A DNA stretch of 64,000 nt, taken from contig NZ_PTQW01000022.1 in NCBI RefSeq assembly GCF_004343725.1, positions 1 through 64,000 of the forward strand, read 5' to 3'. Positions within the stretch are counted from its first letter, which is position 1. Every line of letters starts with the position of its first letter. Made by a program: the position numbers and the translations under genes. Source of the stretch: Treponema sp. J25. Its GTDB lineage: Bacteria; Spirochaetota; Spirochaetia; Treponematales; Breznakiellaceae. Below the pieces are notes generated by a model that was not told the DNA's origin, did no database searches, and saw only the letters and a program-made list of their open reading frames with translations. This document shows, in pieces, positions 7,344 through 16,138 of this stretch.

Positions 7344-9644
7344 CTATTCTTCCTCCCTTCCAGATTCTGATGAAAACCCTTTGATGTTCACAGGAAATAT
7401 ATCGGTAATTACCTGTTCCATAGACATACCAAAGTAAAGATATCCGTATACCGCCGCCGCCGCAAGAACCTGTCGTGCGTACTGGCGGGTTTCGGTTATG
7501 GGAATGGTTTCCAGAAAAAGATCCTCCGCCATCGATGGGGTTGTGCTTCGCCACTGTCGCACCCGGGTGATACCACCGTTGTAGGATGCCAGGGCTAAAA
7601 GGGGACTTCCGGTCCGTTCTATAAGGTGTTTAAAATACCAGGTGCCAATATAGATGTTGGTCTCCGGATCGGGTAAATTTACCGTCCCATTTTGAATAAA
7701 TTGGGGCCCCCCCGCCCGGGCAATGCGGCTGGCCGCATCCAGCGCGGTAGTGGGCATTAACTGGGTAAGACCTACCGCCCCTGCCCGGGATACCGCGTCG
7801 GCAGCAAAGGCGCTTTCTGTTCTGATGAGACCATACATGAGTTCCGGTGGAACCCCAAAAGAACGGGCCGTTGTGTCGATGAGGTGGCTATAGGGCCGGG
7901 GATACAGGAGAAAGAGGTCCTCTCGAATAGGGCTGTAGTCCTGCCGGGAAGAGAAACGACTGGTAAGTCGGATGACTTCCCACCACCGTTCTTTTTGAAC
8001 AAATAACTGGGCAAGCTGACGAAGCTGGAAAAGGGAAAGATCTTTTTCATATTTTAGGATGAATGGCAAAACCAGCTTCGTTGCCCCATATTCAAAAAAT
8101 CCCCGCAGGAATTGATAAAGATCCTCGGTCTTTTTATCTGTTTTGTTAGGTTCTTCTTTAGAGGTAGCAGCTACCAGCTCTACCTGGGCTCCCAGATGCG
8201 CCGCCGCAAGGCTGCGGTAGTAAAAAGAGGCCCGATCGCTCTCATAGGCGATCTTGAAGAAAAATGTGGATGGCCGGGATGCGGTGTAGTTTTCGGGAAT
8301 ATCGCTAAAAGAAAGGGGGGTCTTTGGAAGATAGAACCCTTCTTCTATCGATCTTCCTAAAATATAGGCATAGCGGGCCCTGAGGGGGGATTCAAGAAAT
8401 TGATATGCCCGCTGGAAAACCTGATGTAACAAGGCCCAGGAGCTGCGGGTTACCAGGGTGGTGCATATTTTATCCAGGAGATCCTGATAATAAGAGGAGG
8501 AATACCAGAGGGAGATGTATTTGTCTAAATATAAAACAATATTGTCTATTTGATTCGTCACTATCGTGTCGAGGATGTACCATATTGCCGCATCCCGTTG
8601 GGTAGGGCTTTCTGCAAATGCAATGCTTCGCTGGAAAAACTCAAGACTCTTAGGGAAATCTTGCTTTTGTCGGTACATTCTGCCAAGATAAAACAGAAGG
8701 CGGAAGCGAAGGGGATCTATGCCGAGATTTGGTACCTCTTGCTCCCATCGACTAAAAAGTTCTATTCCTTCCTGCAGAGCAGGTCCATACTGATACGCCT
8801 TTCCCAGATCCGAAAGAACCTCTGGCCAGAAAAGAATTGCTTCCTTATTTTCTTCCATGACCTTTTTAAAGTACAAAAGAGCCTCGCCGTAAGACCGGTC
8901 AAGCACGAGCGATCGAGCCTGGGCAACATTTTTTATAACCGAGGGGAGAAGTGTGGGATAGGTGGTGTTAATAAATTTGAAGGTTTTCTGGTGTTCCTGG
9001 CTAAAGGGGGTCGCCAGAAAGTATTTTTTAAACGTCTCCTCCAGAGAGGGAGGGGCCTTTGCTATGCTTGATGATGCTGGTTTATCCTTTGAGATTTTCT
9101 CTATTTCTTTGAGGAGAATAAGGGCTTTCAGGTGATCCGAACGACTTTCTTCTGGTATTCTTTGTATCAGTTTTTCCATGGCCACAAAGTTACCTAAGAC
9201 AAAGCTTATCTCCGCTGCGAGTTCGCAAAGAGGAGGCCGACAATACTCTTTTTCTTTGGTGAACCGTTCAATCAGGGAGTTTAATTTCTGGGTGTTTCGT
9301 TCTTTTTGTTTCCAGAGAGAAGAAAAGAGCGCCTCGTAGGCCTCTCCCCGAATAATGGAGGAAGCGCTTTTTAAGGCCTCTTCGAAAAGAATAAGGGCCC
9401 GTTCTTCCTCTTTCTGAGCCTGAAGCTGTAGTCCCACGTAGAAGGCTATTTCTGGTCCTAGCCAGCGCAGCTGACTGGTTTGTTCCAGCGGCTGGTCTAT
9501 TATGAAACTGAGGGACCCCGCACGAATTTGCTCAAGGACCTCTTCTTTGGAGATACCCAATACGAAAGAAGGTGTACAGGCTTGTAAAAATGCGAGAAGC
9601 ATCCCTAGCCCCACGGAACTCTGGAAAGAGGTTCGGAGCCACAT
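7344..9644 (-). CDS. Lipoprotein soluble lytic transglycosylase (Slt70-like)
   Basis: 766 residues. A signal peptide ends in lipobox LQAC (MWLRTSFQSSVGLGMLLAF then LQAC), so the mature protein is predicted to be lipid-anchored. A long alpha-helical superhelix follows, and the catalytic SLT domain lies near residues 620-740, with the catalytic Glu in GLIRTESAF, then GAVGLTQLMP and ALASYNGG. It cleaves MurNAc-GlcNAc bonds in peptidoglycan. I chose ATG at 9644 because AGGGAGGAG stands about 10 bp upstream and the signal peptide then begins at once; an in-frame ATG at 9671 is the alternative. Lies between the LysM gene and ftsK. Confidence 0.88.
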   Translation of the reverse strand: MWLRTSFQSSVGLGMLLAFLQACTPSFVLGISKEEVLEQIRAGSLSFIIDQPLEQTSQLRWLGPEIAFYVGLQLQAQKEEERALILFEEALKSASSIIRGEAYEALFSSLWKQKERNTQKLNSLIERFTKEKEYCRPPLCELAAEISFVLGNFVAMEKLIQRIPEESRSDHLKALILLKEIEKISKDKPASSSIAKAPPSLEETFKKYFLATPFSQEHQKTFKFINTTYPTLLPSVIKNVAQARSLVLDRSYGEALLYFKKVMEENKEAILFWPEVLSDLGKAYQYGPALQEGIELFSRWEQEVPNLGIDPLRFRLLFYLGRMYRQKQDFPKSLEFFQRSIAFAESPTQRDAAIWYILDTIVTNQIDNIVLYLDKYISLWYSSSYYQDLLDKICTTLVTRSSWALLHQVFQRAYQFLESPLRARYAYILGRSIEEGFYLPKTPLSFSDIPENYTASRPSTFFFKIAYESDRASFYYRSLAAAHLGAQVELVAATSKEEPNKTDKKTEDLYQFLRGFFEYGATKLVLPFILKYEKDLSLFQLRQLAQLFVQKERWWEVIRLTSRFSSRQDYSPIREDLFLLYPRPYSHLIDTTARSFGVPPELMYGLIRTESAFAADAVSRAGAVGLTQLMPTTALDAASRIARAGGPQFIQNGTVNLPDPETNIYIGTWYFKHLIERTGSPLLALASYNGGITRVRQWRSTTPSMAEDLFLETIPITETRQYARQVLAAAAVYGYLYFGMSMEQVITDIFPVNIKGFSSESGREEE

Positions 9645-9753
9645 AAAAAGTTTGCTCCTCCCTGTGGGCATTCCCCGGTGTACAATTCCCCTCTCTCTGT
9701 TGGGCTTTCTGGAGGTCCGTGTCCTCTGCTCTAGTTTCTTTACCCTTCCTCCC

Positions 9754-10770
9754 TTATTTAGGAGGAATCCGAATAGTGGTCCCCGAGATGATATGATCGG
9801 GATTCTTGATTTTATTGAATCGCGCAATGCGCGGATACAGCCATGGATTCCGATAAAACGCCTCCGCTATGTCCCAAAGGGTATCTCCCCATCGTATTGT
9901 ATATAAAACGCCCTCTTTTGGAATAGTGGTCGGTACCCGGTACCGGGAAACCGGCGCAGGGGGGCGTTTGCGGACAGTTTCTGTGGGCATTGTACTCTTG
10001 GTCTGGCTCTCCGATGGAAGGGTCTCTTCCTTTTTAGGCGCAGTACTTTCTGAAGTTCCACTTTCTTTTGCGGTTTCCGCTGGCGGGGGAGTTGGGGCTG
10101 GTTCGGTGATAACCATCGGCGCCGCTGGGGCTTCTGATGCGCCTTCCCCTTCTTCCTGGACCTTCTGCGTGATGGGAGTAGTTCCTGCAGGTTGGTTTCC
10201 CCTTTTTATTGCAAGTACCAGGACTAATCCTAGTATAAGAACAACCAGAATACCTAACAAAACCGCTAACCAGGGGAACCTTTTCCCCGCCCCTGTTACC
10301 GGCGCTGGTTCGAAAGTTTCTTCCTCCTGTTTTTCTTCCGCATACCGTTGTGCCCGGGCGTAGAGGCCTGATGATGAGGGGCTTTCCTGGTCCAATTCAA
10401 AGTCAGGGAACTCATAGGTTTCCTGTTCATTTAACGCTTTAAGGGATACCGAAAGGTGATGCCGCTCTGAACCGGGCGGGGCATCAAGGTCCCTGGCTTC
10501 TGCCACGAGTTCATCCCCTTCTTGGGAAGAAATAATCATCTCTATCGAGGGTTCCCCTTTGGGGCGCGGTTCGATGTTTTCGATTACCAGGGAGCCGATG
10601 TATTCCGCATCTGCCATGGTCCGGGATTCACTCTTGTACAGGTCGATCTGCACACTTTTTTGGTTGTCATGCACGGTGGTAAGGATGAGCCGCTTTTTGG
10701 AGATAGTACCTTCCTCAAGGATGGGGTAAAACTCCCCATTTGCTATTTTGATTCCTATACTGGCCGCCAT
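9754..10770 (-). CDS. Membrane protein: DnaK substrate-domain-like region, TM helix and LysM domain
   Basis: 338 residues. Residues ~20-112 resemble the beta-sandwich substrate-binding domain of Hsp70/DnaK (TTVHDNQKSVQIDLYKSE; IENIEPRPKGEPSIEMII), without any ATPase domain. An acidic linker leads to one membrane helix at 165-188, then a long Pro/Thr/Glu linker and a C-terminal LysM domain (290-338, YTIRWGDTLWDIAEAFYRNP). With no signal peptide, the N-terminal domain should be cytoplasmic and LysM periplasmic, bound to peptidoglycan. First gene of the operon with the transglycosylase, ftsK and SDR; AAGGAG precedes the ATG. The LysM call is sure; the DnaK-like call is by pattern only. Confidence 0.82.
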   Translation of the reverse strand: MAASIGIKIANGEFYPILEEGTISKKRLILTTVHDNQKSVQIDLYKSESRTMADAEYIGSLVIENIEPRPKGEPSIEMIISSQEGDELVAEARDLDAPPGSERHHLSVSLKALNEQETYEFPDFELDQESPSSSGLYARAQRYAEEKQEEETFEPAPVTGAGKRFPWLAVLLGILVVLILGLVLVLAIKRGNQPAGTTPITQKVQEEGEGASEAPAAPMVITEPAPTPPPAETAKESGTSESTAPKKEETLPSESQTKSTMPTETVRKRPPAPVSRYRVPTTIPKEGVLYTIRWGDTLWDIAEAFYRNPWLYPRIARFNKIKNPDHIISGTTIRIPPK

Positions 10771-10797
10771 ACCTTATCTCCTTACCTGGTTTCTTAA

Positions 10798-10826
10798 ACT
10801 TTAAAACCCATTGCCCCCTTTGTCAA
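10798..10826 (-). promoter_or_regulatory. Promoter of the lysM-slt-ftsK-SDR operon
   Basis: On the minus strand TTGACA (10826-10821), a 17-bp spacer, then TAAAGT (10803-10798), about 28 bp before the LysM gene start. Confidence 0.6.
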
Positions 10827-10872
10827 TCGATATCTATAAAAAATATAGGTTTACATATTTGATGGGGGAAAC

Positions 10873-10901
10873 TTGACCAGATCTCCCCAGATACCGATAA
10901 T
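10873..10901 (+). promoter_or_regulatory. Promoter abutting the start codon of the TPR-Mrr gene
   Basis: TTGACC (10873-10878), 17-bp spacer, GATAAT (10896-10901). The ATG is at 10908, so transcription should begin at or next to the start codon; there is no Shine-Dalgarno sequence in between. Confidence 0.65.
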
Positions 10902-10907
10902 GAAACC

Positions 10908-12287
10908 ATGATACCAATAATTCCCGTTCTGGTGGTCATCATTCTTCTTTCTTTAGTGGTTCTTATTCTTATCATGGCTTCACAGAAAGAAGAGACCAGA
11001 ACAAAAGAACCAAAAAAACATAAAAAAAACCGTAGTAAAGAAGCGGTTATTCGGGATGCTACCCGGCGGCTATCTCAAAACCCTAAAGATCCAGAGGCCC
11101 TCCTGGCTTTAGGAGACATATATTATCAGGACCAGGTATGGGATAAGGCCCTTAAAATATATGAAACCCTGGTGGAACTCTGTGCAACTAATCCTGATCT
11201 GGATGAATACGAGATAAACTGTCGCTATGGCATGAGCGCTCTTAAGCTAGGGCTTCAGGACCAGGCGTATAAGGGACTTGTGATTGCCCGGAGTTTACAA
11301 CAAAACAACTTTGAAGTTAATTACAATCTGGGGTACCTGGAATTTCTCCGAAAGAACTATGAAAAGGCTGTTCAATTGTTACAGCAGGCCCGTACCCAGG
11401 ACCCAGAGCATGCTCCCACCCTTCGCTATTTAGGTCATGCCCTCTTTAAACTGCATCGATACCGGGAGGCCCTTGTCTTTTTACGAAAAGCGGTGGATCT
11501 GATACCGGAAGATAAGGAATCCCTTTATACCATGGGAGAATGTTACTACGAGTTAGGACAGGTCGAGCAGGCTATTAAAATTTTTACCCACCTTCGACCG
11601 GATCCTAGCCTGGGACCTACCGCATCTTTGTTTGCGGGAACCATTCACATGAATCAGCACCAGTATCCTAAGGCAATCATGGATTTTGAAATTGGGCTTA
11701 AGCACGAAAACATAAAGATCGAAATCCAGGCGGAACTAAAGTACCGACTTGCCCTGGCGTACCTTAAGCAACAAGAAATTGGACGGGCCCTTACGATTCT
11801 TAAGGAATTGCAAAATAGCTATCAAAATTATAAGGATGTTCCCACTCTTATTGCCAAGTACCAGGAGTTGAATTCGAATAAGAACCTTCAGATTTACCTT
11901 ATGGCGCCGACGGGAGATTTTGTTACCCTCTGTAGAAAGGTGGTGCTGAGCTTTTTCCCAAAAGCCAGGGTGAAAATTACCAATATTGCGGTCAATAAAA
12001 ACGAATGGGCCGATATCCTGGCCGAGGTGGATACCCCTAAGTGGGCCGATGTGGTGATGTTCCGGTTTATCCGAAACCAGGGGGTGGTAGGGGAACTTAC
12101 CGTCCGGGATTTCCATGCCCATCTTAAGGAAGTGAAGGCCGGAAAGGGCTACTGCCTTTCGGCGGGAACCTTTTCGGATGAGGCAAAAAAATTTGTAGAA
12201 GCTCGGCTCATCGATCTGTATGAAAAAAACCAGCTGAGTAAGATCCTGGAATCGGTAGATGCCAGTGTTTCGGCAATTCCCCTTTAA
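10908..12287 (+). CDS. Membrane-anchored TPR protein with a degenerate Mrr-like domain
   Basis: 459 residues. One N-terminal membrane helix (residues 2-24), a Lys-rich cytoplasmic linker, then about six to eight TPR units (roughly 55-330; for example PTLRYLGHALFKLHRYREAL). Residues ~335-450 look like the PD-(D/E)XK fold of Mrr-type endonucleases: ADVVMFRFIRNQGVVGELTV ... GYCLSAGTFSDEAKKFVEAR. The usual catalytic Q/ExK strand appears as VVMFRF, so nuclease activity is probably lost. Function unknown; a scaffold is the likeliest role. Divergent from the LysM operon; apparently leaderless. Confidence 0.8.
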   Translation: MIPIIPVLVVIILLSLVVLILIMASQKEETRTKEPKKHKKNRSKEAVIRDATRRLSQNPKDPEALLALGDIYYQDQVWDKALKIYETLVELCATNPDLDEYEINCRYGMSALKLGLQDQAYKGLVIARSLQQNNFEVNYNLGYLEFLRKNYEKAVQLLQQARTQDPEHAPTLRYLGHALFKLHRYREALVFLRKAVDLIPEDKESLYTMGECYYELGQVEQAIKIFTHLRPDPSLGPTASLFAGTIHMNQHQYPKAIMDFEIGLKHENIKIEIQAELKYRLALAYLKQQEIGRALTILKELQNSYQNYKDVPTLIAKYQELNSNKNLQIYLMAPTGDFVTLCRKVVLSFFPKARVKITNIAVNKNEWADILAEVDTPKWADVVMFRFIRNQGVVGELTVRDFHAHLKEVKAGKGYCLSAGTFSDEAKKFVEARLIDLYEKNQLSKILESVDASVSAIPL

Positions 12288-12302
12288 AGGGAAAGCTGCC
12301 CG

Positions 12303-13514
12303 TTATTGTTCGGGAGCTTCTAACTCTTCCACCGCTGAAAGCTTCCCTTGAATGCTCCTGCTCTTTTTGTCCGCCAGGTCCACCGTGTCGGCCGCTTCCT
12401 GCAGTTTTTTCCTTGTTTTATCCAGGAGTTCCCCAAATTTTGCAAATTCCTCTTTTACCAGGTTTAGGGTTTTCCAGATTTCGGCGGTCCGCTGTTCTAC
12501 CGCCAGGGTTTTAAAGCCCATCTGAAGGCTATTGATAAGGGCCGCAAGGGTTGTGGGACCCGCCACTACCACCCGATATTCCCGCTGAAGATGCTCCGCA
12601 AGACCGGGACGGGAAAGACATTCGGCAAAGAGCCCTTCCGAAGGGAGAAACATAATCGCAAAGTCGGTGGTATGGGGTGGGGCAATGTATTTCTCGCTGA
12701 TGTCCTTGGCGGCGTTCTTAAAGCGCCGTTCCAGGTTTTTCTGGGCTTCCTCTAAAAGAACCGGGTCTCCCTGATCCCGAGCTTCCAGGAGGCGTTCATA
12801 GTCTTCTTTTGGGAATTTTGCATCGATGGGGAGGTAGATCCGCTCGTTTTTCCGGGGATCCCGACCAGGAAGGGCTATGGCCACTTCTACCCGTTCGTTT
12901 GAACCGGGCCGCATCACCCCATTCAGAATGTACTGGGCAGGCGAGAGGAGATCCTCCACAAGTCGGATAAGCTGGATTTCTCCCCAGGTTCCCCGGTTTT
13001 TTACGTTCACCAACACTTTTTTTAGGTCCCCGACTCCCGCTGCAAGGGAACGCATCTCCCCGAGGCCCGCCTGAACCTGTTCGAGCCGTTCGCCGACAAG
13101 TTTGAAGGATTCCCCGAGGCGCCGTTCCAGGGTTTCGTGAAGTTTGTCGTCCACCGTTTTTCGGATTGCTTCCAATTTGTTTGCCGAGTCTTCCTGGATT
13201 TCTCTCAGTTTCCGGTCCACCGTTTCACGGAGTTTTTCAAGCCGTACCTCGTTCCCCTGTCCAAAGCGGGATATTTCTTCCCGTAACGAAGCCATTTGAC
13301 GGAGATTCCCTTCCATGACAAGGCGGAGCTGTTTTATGAGTTCTTCCCGGTTGCGGGCCAGTTCTGCCTGCATTCCCTCCCGAAGTTGTTCCTGACTCTT
13401 TATGAGTTCGAGCATCGGGGTAGCATCCGACTTCCGGGGCCGAAAAACGAGAAAGAGAATGAGTACCAGGGCAAAGAACGCTATGCCAAGAAAGGCAAAA
13501 AAATAGACTTCCAT
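12303..13514 (-). CDS. rmuC: DNA recombination protein RmuC family
   Basis: 403 residues. An N-terminal membrane helix (MEVYFFAFLGIAFFALVLIL), a long coiled coil (~35-170), then the conserved RmuC nuclease-like domain (NRGTWGEIQLIRLVEDLLSP; PIDAKFPKEDYERLLEA; FAIMFLPSEGLFAE). RmuC limits rearrangement at inverted repeats in E. coli; its enzymatic role remains poorly defined. I chose ATG at 13514 rather than one at 13592, which would overlap the divergent nfeD gene. A -10 sequence TATACT ends 6 bp before this ATG and no ribosome-binding site is visible. Converges on the TPR-Mrr gene 15 bp away. Confidence 0.9.
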   Translation of the reverse strand: MEVYFFAFLGIAFFALVLILFLVFRPRKSDATPMLELIKSQEQLREGMQAELARNREELIKQLRLVMEGNLRQMASLREEISRFGQGNEVRLEKLRETVDRKLREIQEDSANKLEAIRKTVDDKLHETLERRLGESFKLVGERLEQVQAGLGEMRSLAAGVGDLKKVLVNVKNRGTWGEIQLIRLVEDLLSPAQYILNGVMRPGSNERVEVAIALPGRDPRKNERIYLPIDAKFPKEDYERLLEARDQGDPVLLEEAQKNLERRFKNAAKDISEKYIAPPHTTDFAIMFLPSEGLFAECLSRPGLAEHLQREYRVVVAGPTTLAALINSLQMGFKTLAVEQRTAEIWKTLNLVKEEFAKFGELLDKTRKKLQEAADTVDLADKKSRSIQGKLSAVEELEAPEQ

Positions 13515-13520
13515 AGAATG

Positions 13521-13577
13521 AGTATACCTAAAAAATAGCTCCCTGGGTATGGACGGAATCTCCAGATGGTGTAGAAT
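13521..13577. promoter_or_regulatory. Divergent promoters between rmuC and nfeD
   Basis: Minus strand: TATACT (13526-13521), 6 bp from the rmuC ATG, -35 not recognisable. Plus strand: TGGACG (13550-13555), 16-bp spacer, TAGAAT (13572-13577), again 6 bp from the nfeD ATG at 13584. Both leave no room for an untranslated leader. Confidence 0.5.
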
Positions 13578-13583
13578 AGAGCT

Positions 13584-15131
13584 ATGAAGCAACGTACCGC
13601 TTTTTGGCTCTCTCTCTTTCTTTGTGTAGCTGGGAGCTTTCTGGCGATTATGCCGGTGAGCGCTGAGGCCGCCTCTTCTCCAGCTGGGACGGCAAAGACC
13701 GCGGTTATTGTTCCTATTAAAGGGGACATTGAACCGTCATTGGCCGCTTTTATCCGCCGGGAAAGCCGTAATGCCCTTGCCCAGGGCGCCCAGTATCTGA
13801 TTTACGAAATCGATACCTTTGGGGGAAGGGTGGATACGGCGCTTCAGATTTCTTCGTTTATTGGTTCTATAAAAGATGCGACCACGGTGGCCTGGGTCCG
13901 CAGTGGCCCCGATTCGCTGGGGGTAAGCTGGTCTGCGGGGGCCCTCATCGCCCTTTCCTGTTCGGCTATTTACATGGCCCCGGGAACCTCTATTGGGGCG
14001 GCTGCGCCGGTTACCATTGGGCCTGATGGGCAACCCCAGCCTACGGGTGAAAAAACGGTAAGCGCCGTCCGGGCCCAAATGGCGGCCCTGGCAGAACGAA
14101 ATAAGCATCCCGTGGCCCTTGCCCTGGCCATGGTGGACGAAGACCTGGAGGTCTGGGAAATAGAAACCGCCAGAGGAAAACAAATTGCCACTCTGGAGGA
14201 GGTGGAACAACTGGAGCGGGATGCCGCGAATGACGTCCGAAGGGTTCGCCTCATTTCTCCCGAAGGGAAACTCCTCTCCCTTACCGCAGGAGAAGCGGTT
14301 ACCTACGGGCTTGCCCGGGGCTTGGCTGCCGATACGGATGAACTTGCCGCCTTGCTGGATCCTTCCATAGAAACGGTTCTTGAGCAAAGTCCGGGTATAG
14401 CGGATAGTATTGTTTCCTTTCTTACTTCCGGGGCGGTGCAATCGGTGTTGATTTTGGTGGGGCTGGTCATGTTGTTCCTGGAGATAAATACCCCCGGTTT
14501 TGGTATCCCCGGGGTGGTGGCGATCATCACCTTTGCGGTGGTGTTTGGTTCTAACTTCCTCCTGGGTACGGTAGATTCTTTTGAAATGATTCTTTTCCTG
14601 ATTGGGGTGGTGCTTTTGGCGGTGGAAATCTTTATCCTCCCCGGTTTTGGCATTACGGGGATTTCAGGAATTGTGTTGATCGGCCTTTCCCTCGTCTTTT
14701 CGATGCAGGACTTTGCGATCCCCGAATTCTCCTGGCAATGGGAACTATTGGGCCGCAATGTCCTCGTGGTGGTTACCGGCATCATTCTGGGAATTGCAGG
14801 AATTGCTGCCCTGGCGCTGGCGGGTACCCGAATTCGGCTGTTTGATCGGCTGGTCCTTAAAACCCAGATTCAGGGAACGGCGGGGGGGCCTGACCCGGAT
14901 AATCCGGTGGAAGGTGCTCGAGCGCCTGCCCCTGAGGAACCCCTCCCCGATTATGGGGCTCTGCTGGGTAAAACGGGGGTCGCCGTATCGGTGTTACGGC
15001 CCGCGGGGAAGGCAGAAATTGAAGGGACGGTATACGTGGTGGAAACGAATGGCGCCTATGTAGAATCCGGGAGCCCCGTTCGGGTGGTCCGGGTTCGAGG
15101 GAATAGAATCATTGTGGAAAAAGGAGCGTAG
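13584..15131 (+). CDS. nfeD: NfeD-family membrane serine protease (1510-N/ClpP-like plus NfeD)
   Basis: 515 residues. A signal peptide (1-28), then a ClpP/SppA-like domain (~38-280): the likely catalytic Ser is in WSAGALIAL (about residue 117) and a candidate Lys near 157. Four or five membrane helices follow (~290-420), with the soluble OB-fold NfeD domain at the end (about 450-515; GKTGVAVSVLRPAGKAEIEG). These proteins partner flotillin-like FloA, whose gene begins 3 bp after the stop. Start at ATG 13584 right behind a -10 element. Confidence 0.92.
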   Translation: MKQRTAFWLSLFLCVAGSFLAIMPVSAEAASSPAGTAKTAVIVPIKGDIEPSLAAFIRRESRNALAQGAQYLIYEIDTFGGRVDTALQISSFIGSIKDATTVAWVRSGPDSLGVSWSAGALIALSCSAIYMAPGTSIGAAAPVTIGPDGQPQPTGEKTVSAVRAQMAALAERNKHPVALALAMVDEDLEVWEIETARGKQIATLEEVEQLERDAANDVRRVRLISPEGKLLSLTAGEAVTYGLARGLAADTDELAALLDPSIETVLEQSPGIADSIVSFLTSGAVQSVLILVGLVMLFLEINTPGFGIPGVVAIITFAVVFGSNFLLGTVDSFEMILFLIGVVLLAVEIFILPGFGITGISGIVLIGLSLVFSMQDFAIPEFSWQWELLGRNVLVVVTGIILGIAGIAALALAGTRIRLFDRLVLKTQIQGTAGGPDPDNPVEGARAPAPEEPLPDYGALLGKTGVAVSVLRPAGKAEIEGTVYVVETNGAYVESGSPVRVVRVRGNRIIVEKGA

Positions 15132-15134
15132 TGT

Positions 15135-16124
15135 ATGATTTCTCTTGTGGCTCTTGCGGTACTGGGGGTTATAGCCCTTGGATTTTTACTCCTTTTTTTT
15201 AAATTTTTTGGCCTCTGGTTTCGCTCCCTCCTTTCCGGGGCACCGGTAGGCATGGGGAAACTCATCGGTATGTGGCTCAGGCACGTAAATGCCAATGTGA
15301 TTGTCGAAGCCCGTATCATGCTGACCAAGGCGGGTATCGAGGTACCCACGGACCTCTTGGAAACCCACTATCTTGCCCGGGGTGATGTGATGAAGGTGAG
15401 TCGAGCCCTGGTGGCGGCAAACAAGGCAAACATTCCCCTGCCGTTCCAGCGGGCCGCCGCAATAGACCTGGCGGGACGGGATGTGCTTGAGGCGGTAAAA
15501 ACCAGTGTGAATCCCAAGGTTATTGACTGCCCCGATCCTTCCAAGGGAAAGCAAACCATCGATGCGGTAGCGAAGGATGGAATTCAACTCCAGGTAAAAG
15601 CTCGGGTTACGGTGCGGGCCAATATTGAGCGGTTAGTCGGGGGTGCCACAGAGGAAACGATCATCGCCCGGGTAGGCGAAGGCATCGTAACCACCATTGG
15701 TTCTGCCGAAACCTACAAGGCGGTACTGGAAAACCCCGATCGCATTTCTAAAACCGTGCTCGAAAAGGGTCTTGATGCGGGGACGGCCTTCGAAATTCTT
15801 TCTATCGATATTGCGGATATCGATGTGGGGGCCAACGTGGGGGCCAAGCTCCAGGCCGATCAGGCCGAAGCGGATAAACGGCGCTTCCAGGCCGAAGCGG
15901 AAAAACGCCGGGCCGCAGCCCAGGCGCGGGAGCAGGAGATGCTTGCCCTGGTGCAGGAAAATCGGGCCAAGGTGGTCCTAGCCGAGTCCGAAATCCCTCT
16001 GGCCATCGCAGAGGCCTTCCGCAAGGGGCAACTGGGCATAATGGATTATTATCGACTCAAGAACATCCAGGCCGATACGGATATGCGCTCCGCCATCGGT
16101 CATGGGTCGGGGCAGAATAGTTAA
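15135..16124 (+). CDS. floA: Flotillin-like protein FloA
   Basis: 329 residues. An N-terminal hairpin membrane segment ([20 protein letters not shown]), an SPFH/band-7-type domain ([40 protein letters not shown]) and a charged coiled coil rich in Ala/Glu/Arg near 240-290. FloA scaffolds membrane microdomains and affects membrane fluidity and protease/secretion function in Bacillus. Follows nfeD by 3 bp, the usual pairing. Confidence 0.94.
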   Translation: MISLVALAVLGVIALGFLLLFFKFFGLWFRSLLSGAPVGMGKLIGMWLRHVNANVIVEARIMLTKAGIEVPTDLLETHYLARGDVMKVSRALVAANKANIPLPFQRAAAIDLAGRDVLEAVKTSVNPKVIDCPDPSKGKQTIDAVAKDGIQLQVKARVTVRANIERLVGGATEETIIARVGEGIVTTIGSAETYKAVLENPDRISKTVLEKGLDAGTAFEILSIDIADIDVGANVGAKLQADQAEADKRRFQAEAEKRRAAAQAREQEMLALVQENRAKVVLAESEIPLAIAEAFRKGQLGIMDYYRLKNIQADTDMRSAIGHGSGQNS

Positions 16125-16138
16125 ACCAGAATAGACAT

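Noticed and set aside
7342-7554. Longer ftsK reading frame beginning at 7554.
   Set aside because: It would overlap the transglycosylase by over 200 bp, and the extra residues are unlike FtsK; GTG at 7341 has a good ribosome-binding site.
9645-9827. Longer transglycosylase frame beginning at 9827.
   Set aside because: It overlaps the LysM gene and puts about 60 residues ahead of a clear lipoprotein signal peptide.
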